25,077 bases of DNA from Hypsibius dujardini (lineage: Eukaryota > Tardigrada > Eutardigrada > Parachela > Hypsibiidae), in assembly GCA_001579985.1 (NCBI GenBank), contig LRSR01012119.1:1-25077 (forward strand), in the 5' to 3' direction. Positions 1-9,457 of the stretch are shown here, piece after piece. The position numbers were made by a program, and so were the translations under genes. The notes below the pieces were generated by a model. That model was not told the DNA's origin. It searched no databases and saw nothing but the letters and a program-made list of their open reading frames with translations. Position 1 is the stretch's first letter, and each line of letters starts with the position of its first letter.

Positions 1-979
1 CCCTTGATTGCGCAATATGTGTATGGCCCCTTATTGTTAGGGTTTCATCACTTTCGTATGGGACGGCTTAGTGGTTATCAACAATTTTTTTAAAACTGAT
101 AATCTGGTAATGAAGCGCAGAATTGTTGTTCTGTCCAGCTCGAACATTTTCGGAAAAGATTCAAACAGCACTTTTGCATAAAATATGTTTATAAAACTGC
201 AATGCAGAACTTCAGCTGCTAGTATGGCCGAATTTGATGGCCAAAACAATTCCCGTTCTAGAAAATGTATTTGTAGCCAACACTTTTTGTGAGAAATTTT
301 TATAATCTCATTTATGTCAAGTTTTACTCACATAGTAATCAGACTTTGAACAAATTTATCGCTTCTTGCGCTAATAAATTTTTCAGCCCCATTCAAAGAT
401 GAGCAAATGTCAACGTTGCACCCTGTATTTATCCCACTCGATCGATATGTTGAGATAAGATTGGGAGCAGTGCTTGTGCAGCTGTGATGTTGAATTAGAC
501 GTTCATGCCTGAACTAGGGCTCCCTGAACCTTGATTGGCCGCGACGTTGATTGATCTGACGTAGCGAAGACAGGCGAGTGGGATGATGCCGGACACTTTG
601 GAGTAAGTTTTTCACTTCGTTGTGATGAACATTTTTAAAACAACTAAGGGACACTTCGGACGTAAGGGAGATGAACACTTCGACTATCGTACATTGCTTG
701 AACAAAATCTGTGTGATACGGAGGAATTGTAGTTCTTTGATGAAGAAAAACTATTTGCCGAATAAATTAAGGCTGGCGTGTTCTGAAAGCAGTCACAAGT
801 ACGTTGGCAGGAACTGGACAGGCTGTTCAGTTGGTTAGGTATAGAAGCCGCCATGGGATTAAGAGAAAGCTCGTGAGGCTTTCACGAGCTTTCCCAACCA
901 AGTTTCCATTAAGCTCTTCCAGGTACTTCTTAATCACCGATGAAGATCTCTTTCGAGGTCAAGTCACCAAAAACCTTGC
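1..979. other. No gene recognised
   Basis: AT-rich sequence with only short open frames (about 60-70 codons on either strand). None has a recognisable domain, a signal peptide or a paralog elsewhere in the window. I see no clear repeat here. It may be intergenic or intronic sequence of a gene outside the window. Confidence 0.5.
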
Positions 980-983
980 CTGG

Positions 984-1323
984 TGCTAAGTGGTACCCAT
1001 CAGGTACCCATCACTTACTAATAGCATAGTCTATCTACCTAGTTAACTCATTCCTATCTACCCTCACATTCTATAATGTAGTTACTCAACTATTATTACG
1101 TACATAGTTCCGCTATGTCGGCGGGAAATAATACGTGAGCTCGTAAACTATTCTTTATCCCTGATTATATAAGCGTGTGTTCTACAGTAATTTGGAGAGT
1201 TCCTTCCCTTCACCTCTTCCCTCCTCTATCATTAAAGTCTTTTCACGATTCTTCTCGTATATTATTCCGTCTAATAGCTTGTATTTCAGGTTCTTCCGTC
1301 CTAGTAGAGACGGACACATAACA
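984..1323 (+). mobile_element. Probable solo LTR of an LTR retrotransposon (Ty3/gypsy-like?)
   Basis: A 340-bp stretch starts TG and ends CA and is flanked on both sides by the 4-bp sequence CTGG (980-983 and 1324-1327), as expected for a target-site duplication. Inside are a TATA-like box (TATATAAGCG near 1165) and a poly(A)-signal-like ATTAAA near 1232, in the order expected for U3-R-U5. No internal coding region or second LTR is seen next to it, so a solo LTR left by recombination is the simplest reading. The family is a guess from LTR style and TSD length. It is an old fossil copy. Confidence 0.4.
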
Positions 1324-1470
1324 CTGGTATACTAAGTATGTTTTTGTACTGTTTGTACCCACGCGGTATTGATTCAGCACAAAGCTTTACCGACGTTTCT
1401 ATGATAGCATTGAAATGTCTTCTGAATGCTGCCGTACAAAGACCCGCATTGCGCTACAAAAGTAAACGTC

Positions 1471-1519
1471 CTCTTCTCTGAAGGTCACTTCTCTGAAGGT
1501 CACTTCTCTAAAGGTCACT
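1471..1519. repeat. 15-bp tandem repeat, about 3 copies
   Basis: The unit CACTTCTCTGAAGGT is repeated about three times head to tail with single-base differences. The rest of 1330-1728 shows no gene. Confidence 0.8.
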
Positions 1520-1728
1520 GCTAAACTTTCAAGCACACTTGTTGACACCATGTTTAAAACCGTCGTATTAGTACGCACATGTCACATGTCGTATCAATTA
1601 ATTTCATTAAAGCGGGCGATATGAGGGTGATCAATAAAACACTGAACAAGCCGAAAAGGGAGCGAACAATTTAAACAGAAAATACAGTTCCACTAGCATG
1701 AAGTGATTGGAAGTATCCAATCTAATAC

Positions 1729-3116
1729 CTAGCCGATTACCGACCGTGCGGCCGGAACTGAACTCGCCGGTCTCCTTGATGCAGCGTCAGCAGCTGCCGC
1801 GACAGCGGAGGCCCGTCTTCCAGCAAAGATGACTCTCGCTCGTTTTCGATAATCCGCGTTGGTCAACAACAGGATACACTTAACATAAAAAAATGCATGT
1901 ATGAAATATGAATTTCCTCCGCAATTAATATTGTCTCTTTCAATTGCACCATTGCCTGTGCAATATTGCCTGTCTGTCTGTCCGTCTTTCCGTCTGTCCG
2001 TCTGTCCGTCTGTCCGTCTTCCGTCTGTCCGTCTGTCCGTCTGTCCGTCTGTCCGTCTGTCCGTCTGTCCGTCTGTCCGTCTGTCCGTCTGTCTGTCTGT
2101 CCTTCTGTCCGTCTGCCTTTCAGTTTTTCGTGTGTTCATTTGCCCTCGTGACGTCAGGTCTGTCTGCCTGGTGATATTGCCCCTTATGACAGACCATTAA
2201 ACCTCTATTGCAACCATTAAATAATACGCACTGGGGTAAAAGCGTATTGGCAGGCCATCGCTGTCTTCGTCCACAGAATCGACACCGAATTGCTGACATA
2301 CAACCAGGGAAACACCACAATGGTGAGGTAAGTCGGCAGCATGCACACTCCGCACCACAAAAAAGTGAATAGCAACATTCTGGCCGTAATGAGACGACGG
2401 TTTGCCGTTGCGTCAGCCTGCACTCTGGCCTCATGTCTAACACGCCCACTTCGAAGCTTAGAGAACCCGAAACATTTCCGTAAAATGAACAGCGAACCGG
2501 TTCCGGAGACGGCGTACGGAACAAATGCCATGAAAGAGTTGAAGAAACTACCCAACCGTCCAGTTACCACCAGCGAACACTGGCCCAACGCCGACAGGGC
2601 CACGCTCTGACCAGCCGAGGCCAGAGTGAAGGGTAGCATGACTCCAATGCAGAGGATCCAACTTGCAGCGATGATGGCAGCATTGACGCGGGTGGTCATC
2701 CAGAGCTTGTAGCTGTGCGGAAAATACAGCGCCACGAAACGGTTGCCCACGAGGCCGGCGTCGGACCAATTGACCACGGACACGTTGACGATCCACAGGG
2801 TTTGGATGTAGTAGCAGGAACGGCCGGCGATGACCGAACCGTAGTGTTGAGTCAGGATGATGACGAAGATGCTGGCGGGGAGGCTGACCAGGCAGATTAA
2901 CAAGTTGACGACGACAAAATGTGAAATGAGAAGGCTGACGCCAGATATTCTCTGCGTTACGGGCCATGTAACTCGCAGTACGAAGATATTGTTAAGGATC
3001 CCGATAACACTCACGGCGAGGGTGGTGGCGATCCAAGCAGTCAGCTCCCGTTGCTTGGTGAGGGGCAAGATGGTGATGGGCGACTCCGAGGATCCGTTTT
3101 TGTTGGAGTAGTTCAT
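1729..3116 (-). CDS. Rhodopsin-class GPCR (GPCR-1), two exons
   Basis: Predicted seven-transmembrane receptor of about 344 aa in the plasma membrane; ligand unknown. Exon 1 is 3116-2232 and exon 2 is 1878-1729, with an intron at 2231-1879 (GTGCGT...TTAAG, phase 0). The start is the ATG at 3116 (MNYSNKN), which matches the MNHSN start of the paralog at 13867; the frame is open further upstream but has no ATG there. Visible landmarks: an N-glycosylation site in the N-terminus, the TM3 cysteine (SCYYIQTL) and ECL2 cysteine (GQCSL) that would form the usual disulfide, NRFVALYFPHSYK in place of DRY, a TM6 FLWCGVCMLP motif, and TPCILLLTNADYRKRA for the end of TM7 and helix 8. Read without splicing, the frame would end just after TM7. 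The second exon supplies helix 8 and an alanine/arginine-rich tail. Unlike GPCR-2, it has no intron in TM3. The intron carries a GTCC/GTCT microsatellite. Confidence 0.82.
1970..2115. repeat. Tetranucleotide microsatellite (GTCC/GTCT)n
   Basis: About 146 bp of nearly uninterrupted GTCC and GTCT units on the plus strand. It lies entirely inside the GPCR-1 intron (1879-2231). It gives rise to long open frames of alternating Ser/Val/Cys/Pro or Thr/Asp/Arg/Gln, which are artefacts. Confidence 0.95.
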
Positions 3117-3189
3117 TTCTCGGAAGATTTTGTTTGAATCGATATGCGGCAAAAAGATAATACAAATGTTATGCGACAGCTATAATTTA

Positions 3190-3199
3190 ATTATATATA
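3190..3199 (-). promoter_or_regulatory. Possible TATA box of GPCR-1
   Basis: The minus strand reads GTATATATAA about 75 nt upstream of the GPCR-1 ATG. This would allow a transcription start near 3165 and a short 5' UTR. It is judged by position only; the area is AT-rich, so chance is possible. Confidence 0.3.
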
Positions 3200-3317
3200 C
3201 GCTGGGTATACTTAAATAGAAAGATCAAAGCTCCTCTGGCGACGGAAAGCTCGTAATACTGCGCGCAATCCAAATGTTATGACCTGCACGTGTCCTGTCA
3301 GATTCTGGCAGCAACAT

Positions 3318-3922
3318 ACTGTATAACGTGCCGCGACGTATCGTACACCGACATTTGGTATGCCGACATTTGGTAACAGACTTTTGTGGCAATCGGACAT
3401 GTGGTACAGGCCAAAATTTTGTATGAATCGACAAATGGTTTGGCGACAGATCGTACCCCGACAGTACGCATAAAGGTACATCTCGTTTTTGGCGAAATTT
3501 GGTTACCCGACAATTACTACGCTTGCTGACATACTGTACTAGTTCAGCTTTCCGCTCGCCGGAAACGATATAGAACCATCTCCTCACTGACAGCATGGTC
3601 TCCATAGGATTGCTTCCAATACTTCATATATCTTCGTACCCGCGGCTGAGTGAAGCAAGGCTAGGGACCTCGTGCGTTTCGCCCAAGAGAAAAGCCAAGT
3701 CTGCTGATACCTTGCCAGCCAACGATTCAGTCGGCTGAATGCCTTTAAACGCGTCAAAAATTATTGGAGTCCCAAATGTTCTGTTCACAATGTGCCATGA
3801 CAATAACACTTTCGCTCAAGGACCGAAATGTACGAAAGAGTACGAAATGTAATTTGTCTAGTAACAATTGTCGGGATACCAAGTGTCGAGGTACTAAATG
3901 TCGGGACGCCCCGTATAACACT
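3318..3922. mobile_element. Foldback DNA element rich in CGACATTTGGTA motifs
   Basis: The two ends are imperfect inverted repeats. The left end reads ACTGTATAACGTGCCGCGAC and continues with two CCGACATTTGGTA units. The right end, on the opposite strand, reads CAGTGTTATACGGGGCGTCC and continues with three similar units. Degenerate (C/T)GACAxxTGGTAxC units recur through both arms. The CACTG/CAGTG-like ends loosely recall CACTA elements, but I could not settle a target-site duplication. No transposase is visible. It lies directly upstream of GPCR-1. Confidence 0.5.
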
Positions 3923-4093
3923 GGTAATGAGTGGTTCTGAGCCCTTTGATCCCTATTGGTAAGTCTGTTTTGCACATGAGGGGGGGGGGCAGTCATTCCG
4001 TGGGGGTTTTGCCGTTGGAAAGTATATTCTCATCCAGTTTAGATTAAGAATGAAAGGGGAGACGCATGCATATGTTTACCCACCCGCCCGGAC

Positions 4094-4417
4094 ATGACCG
4101 GAATCTTTAGTGGTGACCCGAAGGTAGAGGAATTTGTAGCGCAAGCGCGTCACATAACTGACACCTCTGGCAGCGATTGGTATTATAATGCAAAATATTT
4201 TCTCGAAATATTTTCTCCGACACAATCAGACCGTCAACATGAGAGCATTCCTGTAAGTGAGAAGCCACCCAGTGATCATTACTTAAGGAATTGTTCCACG
4301 TGTGATTGGGAACCCCGAGGGCCTATGTACCGTAAATATCCTGCTATCCTCCACACAATGATTTCCATCCTGTGGGCTAAACGTCAGTTGCCAATTATTC
4401 AAAGTGACAAGAGGTAA
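4094..4417 (+). CDS. Unrecognised 107-codon open frame
   Basis: ATG-initiated frame coding for a hydrophilic protein starting MTGIFSGDPKVEEFVAQ, with three cysteines in the second half (one is NCSTC-like). There is no signal peptide, membrane segment or domain I can name, and no paralog in the window. It could be an exon, a decayed mobile-element fragment or a chance frame. Splice signals were not resolved. Confidence 0.2.
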   Translation: MTGIFSGDPKVEEFVAQARHITDTSGSDWYYNAKYFLEIFSPTQSDRQHESIPVSEKPPSDHYLRNCSTCDWEPRGPMYRKYPAILHTMISILWAKRQLPIIQSDKR

Positions 4418-4612
4418 TTAAATGATCATATTGCTGTTTTGAACGCCCACTATCGTCCGGGATTGGAAACTCACTGATTGAACTTGAAACATCATGGTCA
4501 ACACTAAGCATGCTGCACCGTCAAACAAACATAACCATGTTAAGTTTAGTTGGGTACATTCGGATGGCCAGACATACGGTACCTAATGCGATGTACAAGA
4601 CAATTCTATATA

Positions 4613-4775
4613 CAGCAACGACAAGATTGAGTACACTGGAGGGTCCGGGTAATGGACAAATAGGGTGGGGCAGGGGGTGGTTTTTAAACAATCGAACAAC
4701 CACCTCATTACCCCAAGCTCCGCCTCTTTTGCTCATACCCCGGACCCTCCAGTGTACTCAATCTGTCGTTGATTG
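4613..4775. mobile_element. TA-flanked MITE, Tc1/mariner type likely
   Basis: A 163-bp element with terminal inverted repeats of about 35 bp. The left arm (to about 4650) contains TTGAGTACACTGGAGGGTCC, and the right arm (from about 4737) contains its reverse complement. The arms differ by an indel or two near the tips. TA dinucleotides flank both sides (4611-4612 and 4776-4777), which fits Tc1/mariner insertion. It has no coding capacity. Confidence 0.65.
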
Positions 4776-5141
4776 TAGCTCTTGTGTATTTTTTACTTCT
4801 CGTGCTCTTAGTTTCTGCTCGACCAGTGCGTGGTCATGACACGTGAACCGAAAATGCAATTCTGCCCTTTTGATGTACAAGCTCACAATATCCTTGTGGG
4901 AATCCGCGTCAGGCCGTTCTCCTCGCTCTGGTATGCTCAAAAAAATATTACATTTACCGCAATCTTTTAGATTTGATAAAATGTATTTTTATTTCGAATA
5001 GATATTACAACTGTGCCGTGATTACTTTAGGATTGCTCTTTGAATTCTGGTACGCCATGTGGGACAATTACGCGTTTGTTTGGTTTAGCTGCTGATTGGT
5101 TTATTGGATTGTCAAAAAGTCACAACAGAAACAGTCAGGTT

Positions 5142-5189
5142 GGTAAGAAACTTTTTTTTAATTTAGACACAAAAATATTTGTACAAAAA
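5142..5189 (+). repeat. 48-bp dispersed repeat, copy 1
   Basis: It starts GGTAAGAAACTTTTTTTTAA and contains TTTAGACACAAAAATATTTG. A second copy at 8200-8247 in opposite orientation matches in 46 of 48 positions. The surrounding sequences are unrelated. No gene is recognised in 4776-5510. Confidence 0.75.
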
Positions 5190-5509
5190 CTTCTGGACCA
5201 GGTCAACAGACTTGATAAAGAACTCTTATTATTGTGGATAAACTAGAGTGGAAAGCATTGGAAAGATGTCGAAGTTCCTTTGGGAGGAGGACAAAGTTAA
5301 TAGGAACGACAACAATGCAGTAAAATGTGCAGTATTGTGATCACTATCAATCAAAAGTTATTTGATGCCTTTTTTCCCCCCACGGCCTACCAGAACCCAA
5401 AGAGCGAGCCTTAATCAGTTATGGAATAACGCGTATTAGAAAATCAGCGGTCAATTCTATCACACATGCATGCCATGAGCTACCTAGGCTCACCATGGCG
5501 GTATACTTA

Positions 5510-5660
5510 TAGCTACAGTTGGTGTGTCTGTACCCACCCTGCCCAACTTGTACTTCTATACTTATACTTATACTAATACTTATGGCAGTAGCAGGTGTGT
5601 CTATGCCCTTCCTGCGTGACTTATACTTATACTTATATACTTATACACATATCAGGCTAA
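5510..5660 (+). repeat. Composite (TACTTA)n minisatellite with conserved core, copy 1
   Basis: Runs of TATACTTATACTTA alternate with a core of about 40 bp that reads roughly GTGTGTCTGTACCCACCCTG followed by CCxxACTTGTACTTA, often preceded by GGCAGTAGCAG. Two cores are visible here, near 5520 and 5575. The same composite occurs inverted at 6955-7187. Confidence 0.75.
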
Positions 5661-6428
5661 TTTCCTTTCATTACGTCAATCATCTGTCCTTCACCGCTCG
5701 CCCGTCCGTCACCCACTTTTCGGTTCACTTGCCCGTCATCCTTCTGTCAGTTCGTTGGACCGTCTGTCTGGTCATCTTCCGTCTGGCTATCCATTATCTG
5801 CCAGTCCGCATACCGATGTAGCACACCCAAGTGGATAACGTTTTATGCAAGGACTAGCTAGTGGTTACGTTCGCTCGTTTTACGGAAATCCCCATTCTCG
5901 TTTCTATTTACAAGATAAATTAAAATTCAAGGGTTGTAGAATTGGGATTATTTCATACAGGAATCTTATTTGCCTGATGAGGAGAATGGGGATCTTATAG
6001 AACGAATCCGCGTAACTATTTACTAGGGTCGTGCATCTAGACGGACGAATAATGGATAAACGGATTAACAACTTCCAGACAGATGGCCAAAGGAAAGACG
6101 TCGCAACCGAAAGACAAACGGGTGGATAAACCTTCGGACGAACGGACGGACGGAAAAGCGGGAAATGAGTTGGTGAACGGAAGACGGTCTGATTAAAGGA
6201 TGACAAAAGGATGGAGGGATTGAATGCTTTGAGCAAAAGCTCAAATGGAAATCGACACTCACGCTTGAGAATTTCAAAATTCAAATACGACCCAACTCAG
6301 ATAGACAGACTTTTAAAGAATAAACTTCATTTGTCAAACAGTTTTTTAAGGCAAGTTTTGAAAGCATTATTGTCAGCGACATCAAATATAATCGGCGGAC
6401 AGACAGGTGAACGGATAGACCGACGAAT
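5661..6428. other. Degenerate GTCC/GGAC tracts and arms of an old palindrome
   Basis: From 5695 to 5815 the plus strand is a decayed GTCC/GTCT-like tract; from 6035 to 6205 it is a decayed GGAC-like tract, so the two are inverted relative to each other. Between them, 5846-5900 and 5979-6043 are inverted repeats (see the separate entry). No gene is recognised. Confidence 0.5.
5846..6043. repeat. Core of a decayed large palindrome, centre near 5940
   Basis: ATCCCCATTCTC (about 5887-5898) faces GAGAATGGGGAT (about 5981-5992). Reading outward from there, both arms continue with alignable sequence: GTAAAACGAGCG.ACGTAAC...CTAG..GTC.TTGCAT..AACG on one arm and its diverged equivalent on the other. 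Beyond this each arm carries a GGAC-type tract and then the (TACTTA) composite repeat. Confidence 0.55.
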
Positions 6429-6888
6429 TAGAGCCCTACGCGGTTAGAAAAAAATAAACCGCAGCCCACACCGCGACCTATTTTCTAAACGGCGGCCCGC
6501 ACCGCGAGCAAACCTTAAAACCGCACCGCCGCAGCTCACGGGCTGATCTCCTCGAACCGCAAACCGCACCCCCAATTTGAGAACTTACTAAAATTTTCAA
6601 TACGTAAACAATCGTACGCTTGTACGTATTTACGTACGTATGTATACGTCTTGTACGTATTTTCAATACGTAACAAATCAGATGGCTCTATTGCGCCTGC
6701 CTCTAGAGAATTGAATGATTGTGGAGAATCGATTGATTGCAATGTCTGTTTATGGTATCAGAAAAGCGCCAAGTGCGGTTTGCGGCGGATTCGAAAAGTT
6801 AAACCGCAACCGCAAAGATGGAAACCGCGGCCTGCACCGCAGCCCGCCGCGCGCGCTGCGACGGTGCAGTGCGGTTTGCAGGGCTCTA
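6429..6888. mobile_element. hAT-type MITE with 8-bp target-site duplication
   Basis: A 460-bp element whose ends are inverted repeats: TAGAGCCCTACGCGGTT on the left, TAGAGCCCTGCAAACCGC on the right (read inward). The subterminal regions are packed with short CCGCA/TGCGG repeats in opposite orientations. The flanks are CGACGAAT (6421-6428) and CGACGGAT (6889-6896), an 8-bp duplication with one difference, as expected for the hAT superfamily. The AT-rich middle has a 14-bp direct repeat (TTTTCAATACGTAA near 6595 and 6660). No transposase is present. It is inserted into a GGAC-rich repeat. Confidence 0.75.
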
Positions 6889-6954
6889 CGACGGATGAAC
6901 AGACAAAATGAGACATGTACGGATAGATGGACGGACGGACAGATGTAAAGGCGA

Positions 6955-7187
6955 AGGGCGTATATAAGTATATATGTAAGTACAATGTGCAGTATAAGTA
7001 TATATGTGTAAGTATAAGTCAGGCAGGGTGGATACAGGCACATCTGCTACTGCTATAAGGATAAGTATAAGTATAAGTAAGTATAAGTACAAGCCAGGCA
7101 GGGTGCTTGCAGACACATCTGTTATTACTATATGTATAAGTATTAGTATAAGTATAAGTATAAGTATATAAGTATAAGTAAGTACAG
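6955..7187 (-). repeat. Composite (TACTTA)n minisatellite with conserved core, copy 2 (inverted)
   Basis: On the minus strand it has the same structure as 5510-5660: TACTTATACTTA runs broken by cores GCAGTAGCAGATGTGCCTGT and CACCCTGCCTGACTT. Two full cores are visible. It abuts the 3' break of the GPCR pseudogene. Confidence 0.75.
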
Positions 7188-7204
7188 AGAACAATGGCTC
7201 ACGC

Positions 7205-7725
7205 GCGAAATGTCTTGTCCCATAACTGGCCAGTAGTCACATTTCGGCTATATCAGGGCGACGTTTGAACGTCCCTCTTTGCCTCGTAAGGACCCTATAA
7301 TTATCGTCCAGCACCACAGGCCCGATAGCGTGTTTGGCTGTACTGAAATAAATCCACAGAATCAAGAGCGAACAAGAACCCGAGATGGTATAGGGTACAT
7401 AGACCGACATGATCGTTAAAAAAGTGCTCAACGTCCCGGTCATTCATAATGAGCACTGACTCTAAGCAAAAATCACCTCTCGTTGATCGCCAATGAACGG
7501 CATTGTAACGCCGACGCAGATAATTCAACTCCCTGCAATGACGCTGACGTTGACTGCCCTAGACATCCAAGCCTTGTAACGGTGAGGGTAGAAGAAAGCG
7601 AAGAAACGGTAGGCAACCAGACCGGCGTCGGACCAGTTCACCGCGGATAGGGTTATCATGTAGACCGTTTGGATGTACGGACAGGCTGTAATGATGATGT
7701 GCCATTCGTCTCGTTTGGCATTTTG
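7205..7725 (-). pseudogene. GPCR pseudogene fragment, paralog of GPCR-1/2
   Basis: Minus-strand translation gives stretches clearly homologous to the two intact receptors: AKRDEW...CPYIQTVYM (before and into TM3), NWSDAGLVAYRFFAFFYPH (end of TM3), KAWM...VNVSVIAGS (TM4), SQCSL (ECL2), VPYTISGSCSLLILW (TM5) and RRPDIAEM (start of TM6). At least four in-frame stops interrupt it: in TM4 where the paralogs have Trp (TGG to TGA, near 7530), in and just after ECL2 near 7460 and 7445, and at the start of TM6 near 7237. TM1-TM2 and TM6-TM7 are missing or unrecognisable. The TM3 intron of GPCR-2 is absent, so it resembles GPCR-1. This is a host gene relic, not a working receptor. Confidence 0.85.
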
Positions 7726-8199
7726 GTTGGAAACGTTGATGGTTAACTTGTCTGCTGCCGAGAGTTCCTGATGGCGTTACAAAGTCATCGAAGTTATAAA
7801 TATATTGTTAGATTGTAATGGCTAGAGGTCTTGTTAACGTGGGGTGTGGGGGTGGTACAGCTCGTGATGTTGGCGCAATCTAAAGGCCGGGTACTTTGTT
7901 GTCCTGCCAAATATTTCAGATTGCCAATATATTCCTGTTCTGTGAATACATGCATTGGCGTATGCGACTACGCATGATGTAGCTATCTGTAGAGGCCCGG
8001 CGGCTGTGCGGTACAATATTTGCGAGAAGTATTTGTCGAGTATTTGTATTTGTAGAGTAGACCATTCGCGATTGAAAACTCCCGAACATTGAAGCTTCTA
8101 ATACGCTTGTAATGGCGACGGAAACGTGTGCAGATACTCCTCTTGGAACGCAATCCAGAACTTAGGACGGGCAAACCTATAATAGGATATTTTTCATGA

Positions 8200-8247
8200 T
8201 TTTTGTACAAATATTTTTGTGTCTAAATTAAGAAAAAGTTCCTTACC
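8200..8247 (-). repeat. 48-bp dispersed repeat, copy 2 (inverted)
   Basis: Reverse complement of 5142-5189 with two differences: GGTAAGGAACTTTTTCTTAA, then TTTAGACACAAAAATATTTG. The flanks are not shared. Confidence 0.75.
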
Positions 8248-9457
8248 GATCTAATAGGGTACATGAAAATTAGGTAGCTCAGTTTCTAGCGACCATGGTG
8301 TCACATGATTATCCTGTGATGTGCGATGTGCTCTATTTTGCAACTACAGTACATGAACCGGGTTGTTTTAGCAATTGTTATTTTCCGAGGATTACAAGCC
8401 CTCAAGGTAGGCTATCGCATTGAGATGGAAGGGCCAGGATTTTTACATCCTTGTTGGGCAAGAAAAAAGATTAAAGTGTTGCCAGGTAGGAACGAATAAG
8501 ATTTGCTTTTCGTTCCGAAGGGCGAAGTCATAGTGCTCATTCACTATTCCTCGTTTATTTCCAGTTCCGATACTAAAAATTCCGGCTTCTGATTCTACAT
8601 AAACCTGTTCAAACCTTCTGCTTGCATAGCAGTCTAACGCCGATTTAATTCTCATAGCCCGACCCGAAATCCGAAATGATCACCGAGGCCGACAAACTCG
8701 AATCGAAACCCGAAAAAGATCATTCACCAAAAAGCATTTTATTGATTAGGAATTTAAGAGATCTTGCGCTTCTGGCCGGTGTTACGGAAGAACTTGTTAC
8801 GTTACCAAACAACACAAGGTTGGGAACGGTTTTAGTCCACGAGTCCAAAAACTATGTCACGAGATAATTTTCCCTTCATAATGTAAGCGCGATCGCTGAA
8901 ACGTTCAGCGACTCAGGTATCCTTGCCAAATTTATGCCCACCCTCGATTGCTTCAGTTTCTAATTATCATCAGAATTTCCGGCAGGCCGAAACTAATTAT
9001 TACCTCTAGCCGAATGTAGGTCTGTTGTGCCGCACGGTCTATCAGGCATTTCGCATCCGAGAGCGAGATATTCCTTCGGCCACGACTAATTGCGGGCAGA
9101 GTCAAGGCATGTATCTATACCCAGGTAGTTATGATCAGGAGCAAGACTAGTCGTCGAGTGTGAAATTGGCGGTAACTAAGAGGCCAGATCACAGCCCACA
9201 GACGGTTTCCAGCAATGAGGACATGGTCGAAACGGTTGGCCGAAATCTTGAAAAGGCTACGAGTACAAAAGCCGCGGTCAAACTAGGAACAAGAGTCCAA
9301 ACAACAACAAAAAAATCTACTTCACATTAAGGACAGAAAAAACCTCCTTCTTGAAAAATAGGTCTTCTTTCCGATGTCTGAAATTAGTCCCTTTGCTTCT
9401 TTTCCCAGACACTAAACGTTTCGAATGCGACGGAAACGAATATAAAACACTCCTCGA

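Noticed and set aside
1901-2200. Open frames of 60-136 codons over the GTCC/GTCT tract on both strands
   Set aside because: They are periodic translations of a microsatellite. The only real coding part is the 1878-1729 stretch on the minus strand, which is the GPCR-1 last exon.
2548-2967. 139-codon minus-strand frame and several plus-strand frames overlapping GPCR-1
   Set aside because: They lie inside the clearly homologous GPCR-1 reading frame in other frames and show no domain.
4758-4940. 60-codon minus-strand frame with a helical, charged sequence
   Set aside because: Its 3' end runs into the MITE arm and no splice partners or homologs are visible.
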